From positions 1-64,000 of the forward strand of contig NZ_JACVVP010000040.1 in the NCBI RefSeq assembly GCF_014534745.1: DNA of 64,000 nucleotides, given 5' to 3'. The notes below the pieces were generated by a model. That model made no database searches and had not been told where the DNA came from. It worked only from the letters and a program-made list of their open reading frames with translations. Positions 1 through 8,801 of this stretch are shown piece after piece (the first letter of the stretch is position 1; every line of letters starts with the position of its first letter). A program made the position numbers and the translations under genes. This DNA is from Flammeovirga sp. EKP202. GTDB taxonomy: Bacteria > Bacteroidota > Bacteroidia > Cytophagales > Flammeovirgaceae.

Positions 1-6
1 GCATAG

Positions 7-48
7 TAAATAATCATTATGTTATAAGTTAAACATAATGATTATTTA
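7..48. terminator. AT-rich perfect inverted repeat at left edge
   Basis: Arms at 7-21 and 34-48 are perfectly complementary (15 bp) around a 12-base loop. It may be a bidirectional terminator for a gene outside the window on the left. The stem is AT-rich, so the call is tentative. Confidence 0.4.
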
Positions 49-59
49 TTCAAATCTTA

Positions 60-108
60 GTTTTGCGACAGCCCCTCACGAACCACAAGACATTACCATT
101 TATACTTC
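60..108 (-). repeat. Fragment of the interspersed repeat family
   Basis: The stretch containing cctcacgaaccacaagac and the following accatttata matches the end of the palindrome module seen near 17745-17785 and, inverted, near 19950-19985. It is a degenerate stub without the palindrome itself. Confidence 0.4.
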
Positions 109-183
109 TTAATAAGAACTATTTTAATTGACAATAATTTAGTTTATAATATAGTAGTTATGTAATACTTTAAATCAAATCAT

Positions 184-216
184 AAAAAACGCCCACAACC
201 AAAAGCTGTGGGCGTT
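184..216 (-). terminator. Rho-independent terminator of the first sulfatase
   Basis: A perfect 10-bp GC-rich stem (188-197 with 207-216) has a 9-base loop. A run of A on the + strand at 184-189 reads as a U tract on the minus strand, just downstream of the sulfatase stop at 239. Confidence 0.85.
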
Positions 217-238
217 CCACCATACAATATATAATAAA

Positions 239-2077
239 CTATTTCGATTTCAATGTATTTTGATTATCCACATACACGTAATACGCTCCCTTTGGATTGT
301 TGTCAGCAGTAATAAAAGTAGCTTGCATTGTTGTTTCGCCTTTTGGAACTTCCACTTCAAAAACAACACTTTTTGCATTTGGATCTACTGTTTGTTTCCA
401 AATTTTATTACCAATTCTAAGTTTAGCACTGATAAAATCAAAAGTCTTACCTTCAGGTAATATATAATCAGGTGCATCTGAGATAAACTTCGGTGCTGCA
501 GCATTTAACTGTAAGTCGGCCTCTTTTGGCCATCTACTCAATGCTATTTGATATTTACCTGGTTTTGTAAAATCAACTCTCCATTCTCCATCAATACCCA
601 CACCTTTACGGATCAACTTCTGATTCCAAGCAATCGGCTGCTTTTCACTAATATGCCAATCGTGTGCTGTCAGCATCGAAAGTGGCTCTTCTTTGGTTCC
701 CAATTTGATATAAGGGAAATTTTTAAAAGTAGGTGAGATCGATGCCCAGTTGGCTTCATATGCTTCACGAAGTGCTTTTACCTTCTCTGGATATTGATTT
801 GCAACATCTTTTAATTGAGACGGATCCTTTGTAAGATCATATAACTCTTTTCCGTTAATCAACCTCCAACGCTCATTCATCACATAAGAATTACGCCATT
901 TTTCGGGGTAAGGAACACGTTGAGAATCTCCAATCAATACTCTTTCTTTCGACTTTTTCTTGGCTTTCTCATCTCCTTTGATGACCTCTGTAATATCCAT
1001 TCCATCAAACTCAATTTCTTTTGATGATTTTAATTTACAAAGCTTCATCAATGTCGGTAAAACATCAAGGTGTGCAGACAAGAAATCCATATCTTTTCCG
1101 ACATTCAAACCACCATTTTTCCAATGAATATAAAACGGAACTCTATGTCCACCTTCGTAAGCACTTCCTTTGGTTCCTCTCATGTTTGCATTGTACCCGT
1201 TCTTTAACTTTGCTCCTTTGAAAGATGCTCCGTAAGCAGTACCGTTGTCAGACATAAAAATTAAAATGGTATTATCTTCGATTTCCCACTCTTTAAGTTT
1301 CGTTCTCAGTTTTCCTAGATTTTCATCGATATTGGTAATCATTCCGTAGAATTTTGATCTACTTTTTGGGATACCTTTATCTATATAGGGTTTAGCATAT
1401 TCTGCCGGCACATTTAATGGGCCATGAGGAGCATTTGTGGCGATATAACAGAAAAATGGTTTCTTCTTCTCTTTATTTTTTTCAATAAAACTTAGTGCTT
1501 CACTGAACCAAACATCTGTACAATAGCCATCCGCTTTTTCCTCCTTACCATTTCTCAAGTAAACATCATCAAAGTAATCATTATTCCAATGATCAGGCGT
1601 TTGACCTACACCTCCACCTCCATGGAAAAAGGCTTCTTGGAAACCTCTATAATGGGGAGCAAAAGGAAAGTTGTCTCCTAAGTGCCACTTTCCAAACATG
1701 GCAGTAGCATAATTATTTTCTGAAAAAACATCAGCCATTGTCACTTCATCTTCATACAACATTGACCTTCCCATCACTGTATGCCATACACCTACTCTGT
1801 TACAATCCCTACCCGTCATCAGTGCGCTTCGGGTTGGAGCACAAGTAGGGCTTACATGAAAATTGGTCAAGCGTAAACTTTCACTGTAAAGTTGATCCAT
1901 TTCTGGAGTATTTACCTCCTTATTTCCATGTGCTTTAATATCCCCATAACCTTGATCATCGGTCACGATTAAAATCACATTCGGTTGTTTGATTTCATCC
2001 TCACATCCTATCAAATACAATAAAGGCAGAAATAAAAGAGTGCCCGAAATCCAATACTTTAGTTTATTCAATCTCAT
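239..2077 (-). CDS. Type I sulfatase (formylglycine-dependent), lipoprotein
   Basis: An arylsulfatase-type enzyme of the alkaline-phosphatase fold that removes sulfate esters, probably from algal glycans. A lipoprotein signal ends at Cys25 (LIGC), so the protein is probably membrane-anchored. The metal-binding start PNVILIVTDDQGYGD (residues 32-46) is present. The formylglycine motif is C79-A-P-T-R83, the cysteine form that needs a maturation enzyme not seen in this window. At 612 residues it is longer than a plain sulfatase; about 140 C-terminal residues form an extra beta-rich domain found in some arylsulfatase A-like proteins. It is followed by a strong terminator. The next gene upstream (2235-5177, same strand) lies 157 bp away, so the two may or may not be co-transcribed. 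The exact substrate cannot be read from the sequence. Confidence 0.92.
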   Translation of the reverse strand: MRLNKLKYWISGTLLFLPLLYLIGCEDEIKQPNVILIVTDDQGYGDIKAHGNKEVNTPEMDQLYSESLRLTNFHVSPTCAPTRSALMTGRDCNRVGVWHTVMGRSMLYEDEVTMADVFSENNYATAMFGKWHLGDNFPFAPHYRGFQEAFFHGGGGVGQTPDHWNNDYFDDVYLRNGKEEKADGYCTDVWFSEALSFIEKNKEKKKPFFCYIATNAPHGPLNVPAEYAKPYIDKGIPKSRSKFYGMITNIDENLGKLRTKLKEWEIEDNTILIFMSDNGTAYGASFKGAKLKNGYNANMRGTKGSAYEGGHRVPFYIHWKNGGLNVGKDMDFLSAHLDVLPTLMKLCKLKSSKEIEFDGMDITEVIKGDEKAKKKSKERVLIGDSQRVPYPEKWRNSYVMNERWRLINGKELYDLTKDPSQLKDVANQYPEKVKALREAYEANWASISPTFKNFPYIKLGTKEEPLSMLTAHDWHISEKQPIAWNQKLIRKGVGIDGEWRVDFTKPGKYQIALSRWPKEADLQLNAAAPKFISDAPDYILPEGKTFDFISAKLRIGNKIWKQTVDPNAKSVVFEVEVPKGETTMQATFITADNNPKGAYYVYVDNQNTLKSK

Positions 2078-2234
2078 TTCTTATCATTCAAAAAAGTTGT
2101 TCTATATCTCTTTACTTACCTAAAATTAGCGTTTCATACCTTAACACTAGGGAATAAAAACCGTATTCATGAGGGTGAAATTCTTCTATTCATTTTTTAA
2201 TCCTTTTCCATTCCTTCTTTTCTCCTTTTTTCTA

Positions 2235-5177
2235 TCAATCTATAAGAATTCTCTTGATATATTGTTTTCGATCGGCATTGATCCTCAAAACGTATACTCC
2301 GCTTTGCAGTGCTTTGGTATCCATTTTTACTACTGAGGAATTTATTTCATGAAGTGACATGACTCTCCTTCCTTCCAAGTCTACTACATCAACATTCAAC
2401 TCTGAAGGTACTCCAACATTCGTCATATCTATGGTACATTGTGACGCTATTGGGTTAGGAAAAACCTTAATTGTTTCATCTTGATCAAAACGCCCTATAC
2501 CGGTTGGTACTTCATCGTCCTCATCGTCAGAATTTCCTCCAAGACCAAGATTTACTCTAGTCCCAACTTTAGCCCAACCACTTCCTTTTAATGCACACCA
2601 ATAGGCTCCTTCCGTATAAGGATCCGGTTTGAAATCAGTAATCACATCAGGCTGACCAAGATTGTTATTTACCTTTATCCAAGTACTCCCTCCATCTTCT
2701 GAAAGGTAGGCTCCTGGATTCATGATGGTCGCTCCTTTATTTTCGTGAGGCAAAGCGGCTACTACCGTAATAATTGAAGAATTCAGTGGGGAAACTTCCG
2801 TTTGCCAAATATAAGGTAAATCAAAAATTTTACTCCATGACATTCCTTCGTCTTCACTTTTCCAAACACCACCTTCTGTCATTTTTCCGTCTTCAGTACC
2901 ACATGAAATATACATGGATCGGTTATTTCTATCTATAAAAAAGTTATTGACAGATTGAATTGTTGAAGGGATCGTCATTTCTTGCCACGTTTGACCTTGA
3001 TCCGTTGTTTTGTAAAGGCCACCTTTCTCTCCACTTCGATTTTGATTAAGTGCCGCATACAAGGTTTTTGAATCATTGGGGTCCATCACGATCCTCCTAA
3101 CACTTGGTGTTGCGGGCAAACCATTATTCATGATACTCCAAGTTTTGCCCTCATCTGTACTTTTATAGACTCCAAAATCATAAAAATCTTTTGGGATTTT
3201 GTTGGCACTTACCTCGGCCACTGCATTTTCAATCACACAAAAGTAAAGGGTTTTGGGATTTTCAGGATCTATTGTCAATGAGTATTGGAAAAGCATATCG
3301 CTTGAATCATTCCCTTCATGTTGAATTGCTTTAGCCACATTGGTCCATGTTTTTCCTCCATCTGTTGACTTCCTCAAATACCCTCTATGACTTTGTCTAA
3401 ACATCAATATATAAATGACATCTGGATTATGGGGATGTACTGCTACAGTCGCAATAGAATGAGCTCCTTTCTTGTGTACTTGTCCTTCTATCTGTTTCAC
3501 CGCTATAGCCTCTTTGTCCGGATAATTTCCTAAACCAGCAGACTCCCAAAGTCCATGCTCTCCACTGCAGAAAAAATAACGTCCTTCTTTACCTGTTTCT
3601 AATAACATAAAACGACCTGGAAGATTACTATCTCCAGTCCCAACCCAATGTCCACTTCCTTCTTCGGTTTCAACATCATCAATCTGCTGCCATGAGACAC
3701 CTCCATCCACAGTCTTCAATACTTGTTGATCCAAACAGATAAACGCCACCCCCTTCTGATTGATCGCTAAAAAACGATTCCCAAATGTTTCTTCCATATT
3801 TTCCATTTGGTATTGAAGATGAGCAAACTTAGTATTCATTCCCTCAGGTTGATTTCGTTTACTCCAATACATTTGATCTTTTTCCTGCAACCAATATGTA
3901 CCTGTTCGTGCTGTAGCATTCCAAGTGATACCACCATCTGAAGTTTTCCAAACATCCCCAGGGCCAAAACTATAATCATGCTTTACATTATGCCCCAAAT
4001 AAATCTCGTTTTTATTGAGAGGGTTAACCACTATTCGATTAAATACGGGCAATACTTGTAGAGGGAAAGTTGTATATTTTGCTTTAAAATCATTTTTAGA
4101 CATTCCGAGCCAATAAGACACTGCTCTCCAGTATTTATCTTTGGAGATATAATTTGTAATTTGAGTCATATCCAACGCTAAATTCCCTGTAATACTTTCC
4201 CATGATTCTCCTTGGTCTGTACTCTTGTAAACACCACCTGTTGAAGAAATTGAATGGTTTGCCCCAGAGTGAAAATGAGTCTGTTCCAACACATAAAAAA
4301 TGAGATCACGAGTTGACTTATCATAATAATAAGTCATATCACGGGGATTATTGTTCGGTAGTCCATCTGCACTAAGATTCCAAGTCTTACCTTGATCTTT
4401 ACTTTTATATACCCCTGAGTTGGCTACCATCAGTATGATATTATTATTTATCGGGGAAACGATAATTTTACCTACGTCCAAAGTAGAAGGTAAACCTGTC
4501 TTTATCTTTTTCCAAGTCTTCCCTTTATCCGTACTTTTCCAAATATGTCCATAAGCAGAATAATTATAAGTATGTCCTAAAGTATTATTTTGATTTCTAT
4601 GATTTGCTTTAATATTCCAAAAGTCACCTGCTCCTATATACCAATTACTATCATCTGTTGGGTCAACAGTCATTTCTGAATGTCTTCCTCCACCATTAAA
4701 TGAAGATTGAAATTGCCAAGTACGCCCTTTATCCACTGACTTATATAGGTGCCCCCTCACATCTATCGCAAATCCAAAATCAGCGTCTTGATGGGAAAAT
4801 ACAATCGACTGAATACGTCTCATGTCTTTTCCGCTTCCATCCACATCTTTTATCGTATGCCAAGAATTTCCTCCATCCCAAGAACCGTAACTATTATACA
4901 TATCTGGAGACATAAAAAGTACATCATCCTCGGTAGGGTGACACCAAAACTCTTCACAATAACCTGACATCCCCGGACCGAATTGAGTCCAAACATACTC
5001 GTTATTTGATATTAGTTTAGTTGTTTGAAGTTCCTTAAAAAAAGTAGTGGTAGAAGTTGATTTTGTTTTTTGGGGCAGTGTGTCATTCTCAGACAAAAAA
5101 GCCATTGCATTAGTACTACAAAAGCAGTGTATTCCTAACCAAGTTATGCTGTAAAGTAATAGTTTCATGTTCATCAT
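2235..5177 (-). CDS. BNR/Asp-box repeat (sortilin-like) protein with T9SS C-terminal sorting domain
   Basis: A 980-residue secreted beta-propeller protein. The N-terminus is a signal peptide. At least eleven Asp-box motifs of the form S/T-x-D-x-G-x-T/S-W (for example KSTDKGKTWK, KSTDGGKTWT, KTTDQGQTWQ) run along residues about 125-860, typical of VPS10/sortilin-like and GH74-like folds. A serine/glycine/acid-rich linker (GGNSDDEDDE, about residue 890) precedes a type A T9SS C-terminal domain starting at VFPNPIASQ and ending KRILID, which directs export through the type IX system and surface attachment or release. No catalytic residues are evident to me, so enzyme (GH74-like) and binding protein are both open. 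It lies between a sulfatase and a divergently transcribed GH86 enzyme. Confidence 0.82.
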   Translation of the reverse strand: MMNMKLLLYSITWLGIHCFCSTNAMAFLSENDTLPQKTKSTSTTTFFKELQTTKLISNNEYVWTQFGPGMSGYCEEFWCHPTEDDVLFMSPDMYNSYGSWDGGNSWHTIKDVDGSGKDMRRIQSIVFSHQDADFGFAIDVRGHLYKSVDKGRTWQFQSSFNGGGRHSEMTVDPTDDSNWYIGAGDFWNIKANHRNQNNTLGHTYNYSAYGHIWKSTDKGKTWKKIKTGLPSTLDVGKIIVSPINNNIILMVANSGVYKSKDQGKTWNLSADGLPNNNPRDMTYYYDKSTRDLIFYVLEQTHFHSGANHSISSTGGVYKSTDQGESWESITGNLALDMTQITNYISKDKYWRAVSYWLGMSKNDFKAKYTTFPLQVLPVFNRIVVNPLNKNEIYLGHNVKHDYSFGPGDVWKTSDGGITWNATARTGTYWLQEKDQMYWSKRNQPEGMNTKFAHLQYQMENMEETFGNRFLAINQKGVAFICLDQQVLKTVDGGVSWQQIDDVETEEGSGHWVGTGDSNLPGRFMLLETGKEGRYFFCSGEHGLWESAGLGNYPDKEAIAVKQIEGQVHKKGAHSIATVAVHPHNPDVIYILMFRQSHRGYLRKSTDGGKTWTNVAKAIQHEGNDSSDMLFQYSLTIDPENPKTLYFCVIENAVAEVSANKIPKDFYDFGVYKSTDEGKTWSIMNNGLPATPSVRRIVMDPNDSKTLYAALNQNRSGEKGGLYKTTDQGQTWQEMTIPSTIQSVNNFFIDRNNRSMYISCGTEDGKMTEGGVWKSEDEGMSWSKIFDLPYIWQTEVSPLNSSIITVVAALPHENKGATIMNPGAYLSEDGGSTWIKVNNNLGQPDVITDFKPDPYTEGAYWCALKGSGWAKVGTRVNLGLGGNSDDEDDEVPTGIGRFDQDETIKVFPNPIASQCTIDMTNVGVPSELNVDVVDLEGRRVMSLHEINSSVVKMDTKALQSGVYVLRINADRKQYIKRILID

Positions 5178-5513
5178 TCCATTTTATTTCATACTATAAA
5201 AATACCGAACTATACCTGAAGTCTAAGAAACGAATAAACTGATAATGGGACACTTATCATTATACCGATGTAAAATTAATGCTTTACTCCCCTTTTTAAA
5301 TCACTAACCACTTGTTTTTATAATGTATAAAAACTTACAAATCCACATTTACAAACTGAGTTTTTTCTGAACAATTTCAGATTCAACCAGATTAATACTG
5401 AATAAAATTTCACCCCTACTATTCGTTTACTTTTATCTGATACTAAAGACTTTAAAAACACAATATTGAGGAATAACAGAACAATTTTTAATAAAGTATA
5501 ACTGATAAATGAG
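5178..5513. other. Divergent intergenic region, promoters expected
   Basis: This 336-bp AT-rich gap separates the BNR protein (minus) from the GH86 gene (plus). Both must start here, but I find no clear TAnnTTTG box or operator-like palindrome. Confidence 0.4.
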
Positions 5514-7712
5514 ATGAAAAACTTACTTCTATTACTTTTTTTATATTGCCTGACTTTCAGCTATGCAATAAAGGCACAAGACACCCTAGATATCAATCTC
5601 AACATGAAGCACATTGTTGGTAATAGTGCTGAATTTGACAGATCTAAATTTATGGTGTATCATGAAAGCATCACAGGAAATGAATGGGACAGTGATCAAC
5701 AAAGAGCATCTTTTTTAAATGACTATGATGTGTATTTGGGTCGTAACAATGGTTCTATCGTCTGGGAATTCAACCAAGTGAGAGAAGATCCCAATAAAAA
5801 AGGATGGCCTGACCCCCAACATATTCAACAAAAAGGAGAAGAAACGAGAAAAAATTACGCAAGAAGAACAGCTGCTCATGAGCTAGAACACCGAATTGTA
5901 ACAAGTATGGAAGGTGGTCAAATGTCACCAATGTACCCTAATGGACAAAAAACAAAACCAAGTTCTTGCTGTAGCGATGCTTCTCCTTGGGAATATGAAA
6001 ACTATGATGCAGTCGCAGAATTTTATAGTGGATATCTTACCCATTATTTTGGGGAAGGTGGAACTTCAGGTAAACAAAAACCTTTGATGTTAGAAGTTTT
6101 AAATGAACCGTTTGTAAAAGCAAATGATTACAGCACATCAAATATTGAGATTGCCAGAATGCATAATGTGGTGGCTCAACGTGTCAAAAAAGATCACCCT
6201 GATGTAATGGTAGGTGGTTATACCGCTGCACATCCTGCCTTTGAAAGTGCTGATTTCAAACATTGGGATAACAATTGGAGAATGTTTATTGATGAAGCAG
6301 GTGAAAATATGGATTTCTTTTCTTTCCATTTGTATGACTTTGTAGGGGATAATACAACGATGGTTGAAAAACAAAGAAAGGGAAGTAACATTGAAGCTAT
6401 TATGGATATGATCAACCATTATAGTGTATTAAAGTTAGGTGAGGTAAAACGATGGTCAATTTCAGAGTATGGGTGGTTTTGCCCGAGTTGTGATGGCCCT
6501 TATTATCCTGAACGAGATTGGTACAATGTAAGGTCATTCTCTTCTATGTTACTTCAATTATTAGAGAGACAAGATCAAATTATCAATGCTATTCCATTCT
6601 TATTAACCAAAGCAACTTGGGCACATAATAAAGCTGAGGATGAATATAATGCCTATGGTCCAAGATTGATGAGAGAGTTAGGTGAAATGGAAGGCGAAGC
6701 ACCTCACTCAGGATATGTTTACACTGACCTTATTAAATTTTTTCAACTTTGGGCCAATGTAAAAGGTACTCGTATTGATACCAAACCCAATGATTTTGAT
6801 TTACTCTCTGATGCTTACGTTGATGGTGAAAAATTATATTTGATTTTAAGTAATTTGAACCCTGAAGAGAAAGAAGTACAGTTGAATATCAGTGAGCTTT
6901 CGAACTACCCTGTTGAAAATATCATGGTGAAACACGCGTATGAAATCAATACACTTACACAACTTGATACTATCAACTATACTGAACATCTTGATAAAGT
7001 AACGTTAGGGGCGGAAGCGACAATGATTTTGGAATATACATTTGCGAGTGCTTTTGATATCAGCGAAACAAAAACAGAAAATCTATTCTACGCAAGTTCC
7101 TACCTACAACCTATTAAGGCTAATCTACCGGTACATTTTTCTATCAATAATGTCACTACAACTGATCATGGAGAAGCTATTCTTCGTATTGGTTTAGGTC
7201 GTGATTTAGACAAATCGTTAGATCCAACTTTAACTGTTAATGGAACAAACATACCGTTCCCAAAAAACTGGAAAGGTAATGGGCAAGAAAATAGAGATCG
7301 CTTCTTTGGGGTCATTGAGGTACCAATTCCTTATGAACTAATCAAAGAAAATAATGATATTTCAATCAATTTCAGCGATGATGGTGGACATGTCACTACA
7401 TTGATTTTAAAGACTTATGATCTTTCTGTTCCTGTTAACCGTTCAACTTTTAAGGATGGAAATGTAGATAAACCACTTGGTTTAGGTCAATATAGTGAAG
7501 AACTGAAGGTATACCCTGTACCTTCAGACCACTTACTTCACATTGAAGGATTGAGTAATAAAGACAGCTATCAAATCCTCTCTCTTTCGGGAGAGGTACT
7601 GATAAGTTCTGACCAACAAACAATTGATATTTCTGGTTTGAACAATGGCATTTATATACTTACTGTAACTACTGAAAACGGTATAAGAAGTAGAAAAATA
7701 ATAAAACAGTAG
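5514..7712 (+). CDS. GH86 family beta-agarase/beta-porphyranase with T9SS sorting domain
   Basis: An endo-acting glycoside hydrolase expected to cut beta-1,4 linkages in agarose or porphyran of red algae. The signal peptide ends around AIKA-Q (residue 20). The catalytic TIM-barrel covers roughly residues 25-450. The family-typical region around FLNDYDVYLGRNNG is present; the acid/base is likely E198 in LEVLNEPF and the nucleophile likely E318 in WSISEYG. A beta-sandwich region follows (about 430-640), then a type A T9SS tail from YPVPSDHLLHIEG to the end (about 663-732). No SusC/SusD pair is adjacent; neighbours are a BNR protein, a sulfatase and a GH28-like protein. Agarase and porphyranase cannot be told apart by reading. 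The family call rests on recalled GH86 motifs. Confidence 0.8.
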   Translation: MKNLLLLLFLYCLTFSYAIKAQDTLDINLNMKHIVGNSAEFDRSKFMVYHESITGNEWDSDQQRASFLNDYDVYLGRNNGSIVWEFNQVREDPNKKGWPDPQHIQQKGEETRKNYARRTAAHELEHRIVTSMEGGQMSPMYPNGQKTKPSSCCSDASPWEYENYDAVAEFYSGYLTHYFGEGGTSGKQKPLMLEVLNEPFVKANDYSTSNIEIARMHNVVAQRVKKDHPDVMVGGYTAAHPAFESADFKHWDNNWRMFIDEAGENMDFFSFHLYDFVGDNTTMVEKQRKGSNIEAIMDMINHYSVLKLGEVKRWSISEYGWFCPSCDGPYYPERDWYNVRSFSSMLLQLLERQDQIINAIPFLLTKATWAHNKAEDEYNAYGPRLMRELGEMEGEAPHSGYVYTDLIKFFQLWANVKGTRIDTKPNDFDLLSDAYVDGEKLYLILSNLNPEEKEVQLNISELSNYPVENIMVKHAYEINTLTQLDTINYTEHLDKVTLGAEATMILEYTFASAFDISETKTENLFYASSYLQPIKANLPVHFSINNVTTTDHGEAILRIGLGRDLDKSLDPTLTVNGTNIPFPKNWKGNGQENRDRFFGVIEVPIPYELIKENNDISINFSDDGGHVTTLILKTYDLSVPVNRSTFKDGNVDKPLGLGQYSEELKVYPVPSDHLLHIEGLSNKDSYQILSLSGEVLISSDQQTIDISGLNNGIYILTVTTENGIRSRKIIKQ

Positions 7713-7840
7713 TCCTTCATCAACCTTACTTAAAGCAAAATAGTATTACTCCAACCCATCGAACTATTACTTTCTATTATTAGAGTTTTCGATAGCATAA
7801 GAATTAGAAATCCTATGATTTCTGAAGATCTTTAAAAACA

Positions 7841-7881
7841 AATGACACTATCACTCAAGGTATTGCAGTGATAGTGTCATT
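7841..7881. terminator. Perfect 15-bp hairpin after the GH86 gene
   Basis: Arms 7841-7855 and 7867-7881 are exactly complementary around an 11-base loop. It lies 128 bp past the GH86 stop. The T tract is weak, so it may act as a bidirectional terminator. Confidence 0.6.
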
Positions 7882-7897
7882 TATCGTCATCTTTTAA

Positions 7898-8276
7898 TCA
7901 ACCTTTCTGCAAGCTTTTATATCCTACTTTCAAGCGTTCTTCTTCTTCATTTTTCCATTGATGAAAAACGAAGCAAAAAATCTAGGCTTTGAACGCAAAA
8001 GCTAAATTTCATTCCATTCGCCTAAATGATTTTAAACTCGCTAAAGCTCAAACAAGAAAATCATTTTTAACGGCTCATTCCATGAAATTTTTAACGCTTT
8101 TCCCTTCAATGCCGGGGTAGGAGTACTACCAAACTAAAATGATAGAAGGCTCACATGCGCGAATGTTAAGTGTAAGTTTCATTCGTGTCATACAGATCAT
8201 CAGAAATCTCCTGATTTCTAAACACTATGAATAATGAAAACTTAGTTTACAGTGTGTTTATCGTAAACTAAGTTTG
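7898..8276 (+). repeat. Interspersed repeat, copy A
   Basis: A nearly full copy of the repeat family. It starts with tcaacctttctgcaagc, passes through a block with cctaaatgattttaaactcg and ends with the aatctcctgattt hairpin. It closes with a perfect 13-bp inverted repeat (8238-8250 with 8263-8275). Related copies occur at 8310-8690 (inverted), 17424-17790, 19889-20240 (part), 49181-49380 (shortened) and 56528-56840. It is non-coding as far as I can tell. Confidence 0.8.
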
Positions 8277-8309
8277 CGTTAATTACAATGAATACCTATA
8301 TGAATAGTG

Positions 8310-8690
8310 AATAGTTATGTATTATGGTTCGCAATGACGTTGCAATGCCACGACCCTACAGAACTGCATTTTAGAAGATAATTACAAAACCCTTATCTTT
8401 TGATCTGTAATCAGGCAATCATTTTGTAGTAAATCTCCCGGCCTTGAAGGGAAAAGCGTGAAGAATTTCATGGAATGAGCCGTTAAAAATGATTTTCTTG
8501 TTTGAGCTTTAGCGAGTTTAAAATCATTTAGGCGAGAGAAATGGAATTTAGCTTTTAACTTCAAAGCCTTGACTTTTTTGCTTCGTTTTTGTGTTAAGAC
8601 AAAAATGAAGAGGAAGGAAGTTTGGAAGTAGACCCTATGAAGTATAGTAGAAATAGGGAATGAAAGATAACGAAAACTTAGTTTATAGTG
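8310..8690 (-). repeat. Interspersed repeat, copy B (inverted relative to A)
   Basis: The same module as copy A but on the opposite strand, preceded by the palindrome module (gttgcaatgccacgacc, degenerate here). A and B face each other across about 30 bp, giving a large inverted pair. A 60-codon TTG-start frame (8564 to 8382, minus) runs through it. That frame is kept in A and C but shifted in F, so I treat it as a property of the repeat, not as a gene. Confidence 0.75.
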
Positions 8691-8720
8691 TATTTGTTAG
8701 AAATCTATTATTGTAATGCA

Positions 8721-8759
8721 AAAAAAGCACAATCTTCTATTGAGGATTAGTGCCTTTTT
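8721..8759 (-). terminator. Terminator of the GH28-like gene
   Basis: An imperfect hairpin pairs aaaaagcacaatc (8722-8734) with ggattagtgcc plus T run (8744-8759). It has A-rich and T-rich flanks and sits 43 bp after the stop at 8802. Confidence 0.6.
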
Positions 8760-8801
8760 AATTGTTTGTTGTATATGTTTAGTTGTAAAGCTTTATCTGA
8801 A

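Noticed and set aside
8238-8275. Possible tRNA or other small structured RNA
   Set aside because: A simple palindrome only; no cloverleaf, anticodon or CCA arrangement was recognised here or elsewhere in the window.
7898-8690. CRISPR array
   Set aside because: The repeats are long, modular and in opposite orientations, without regular short repeats and spacers; no cas genes are present.
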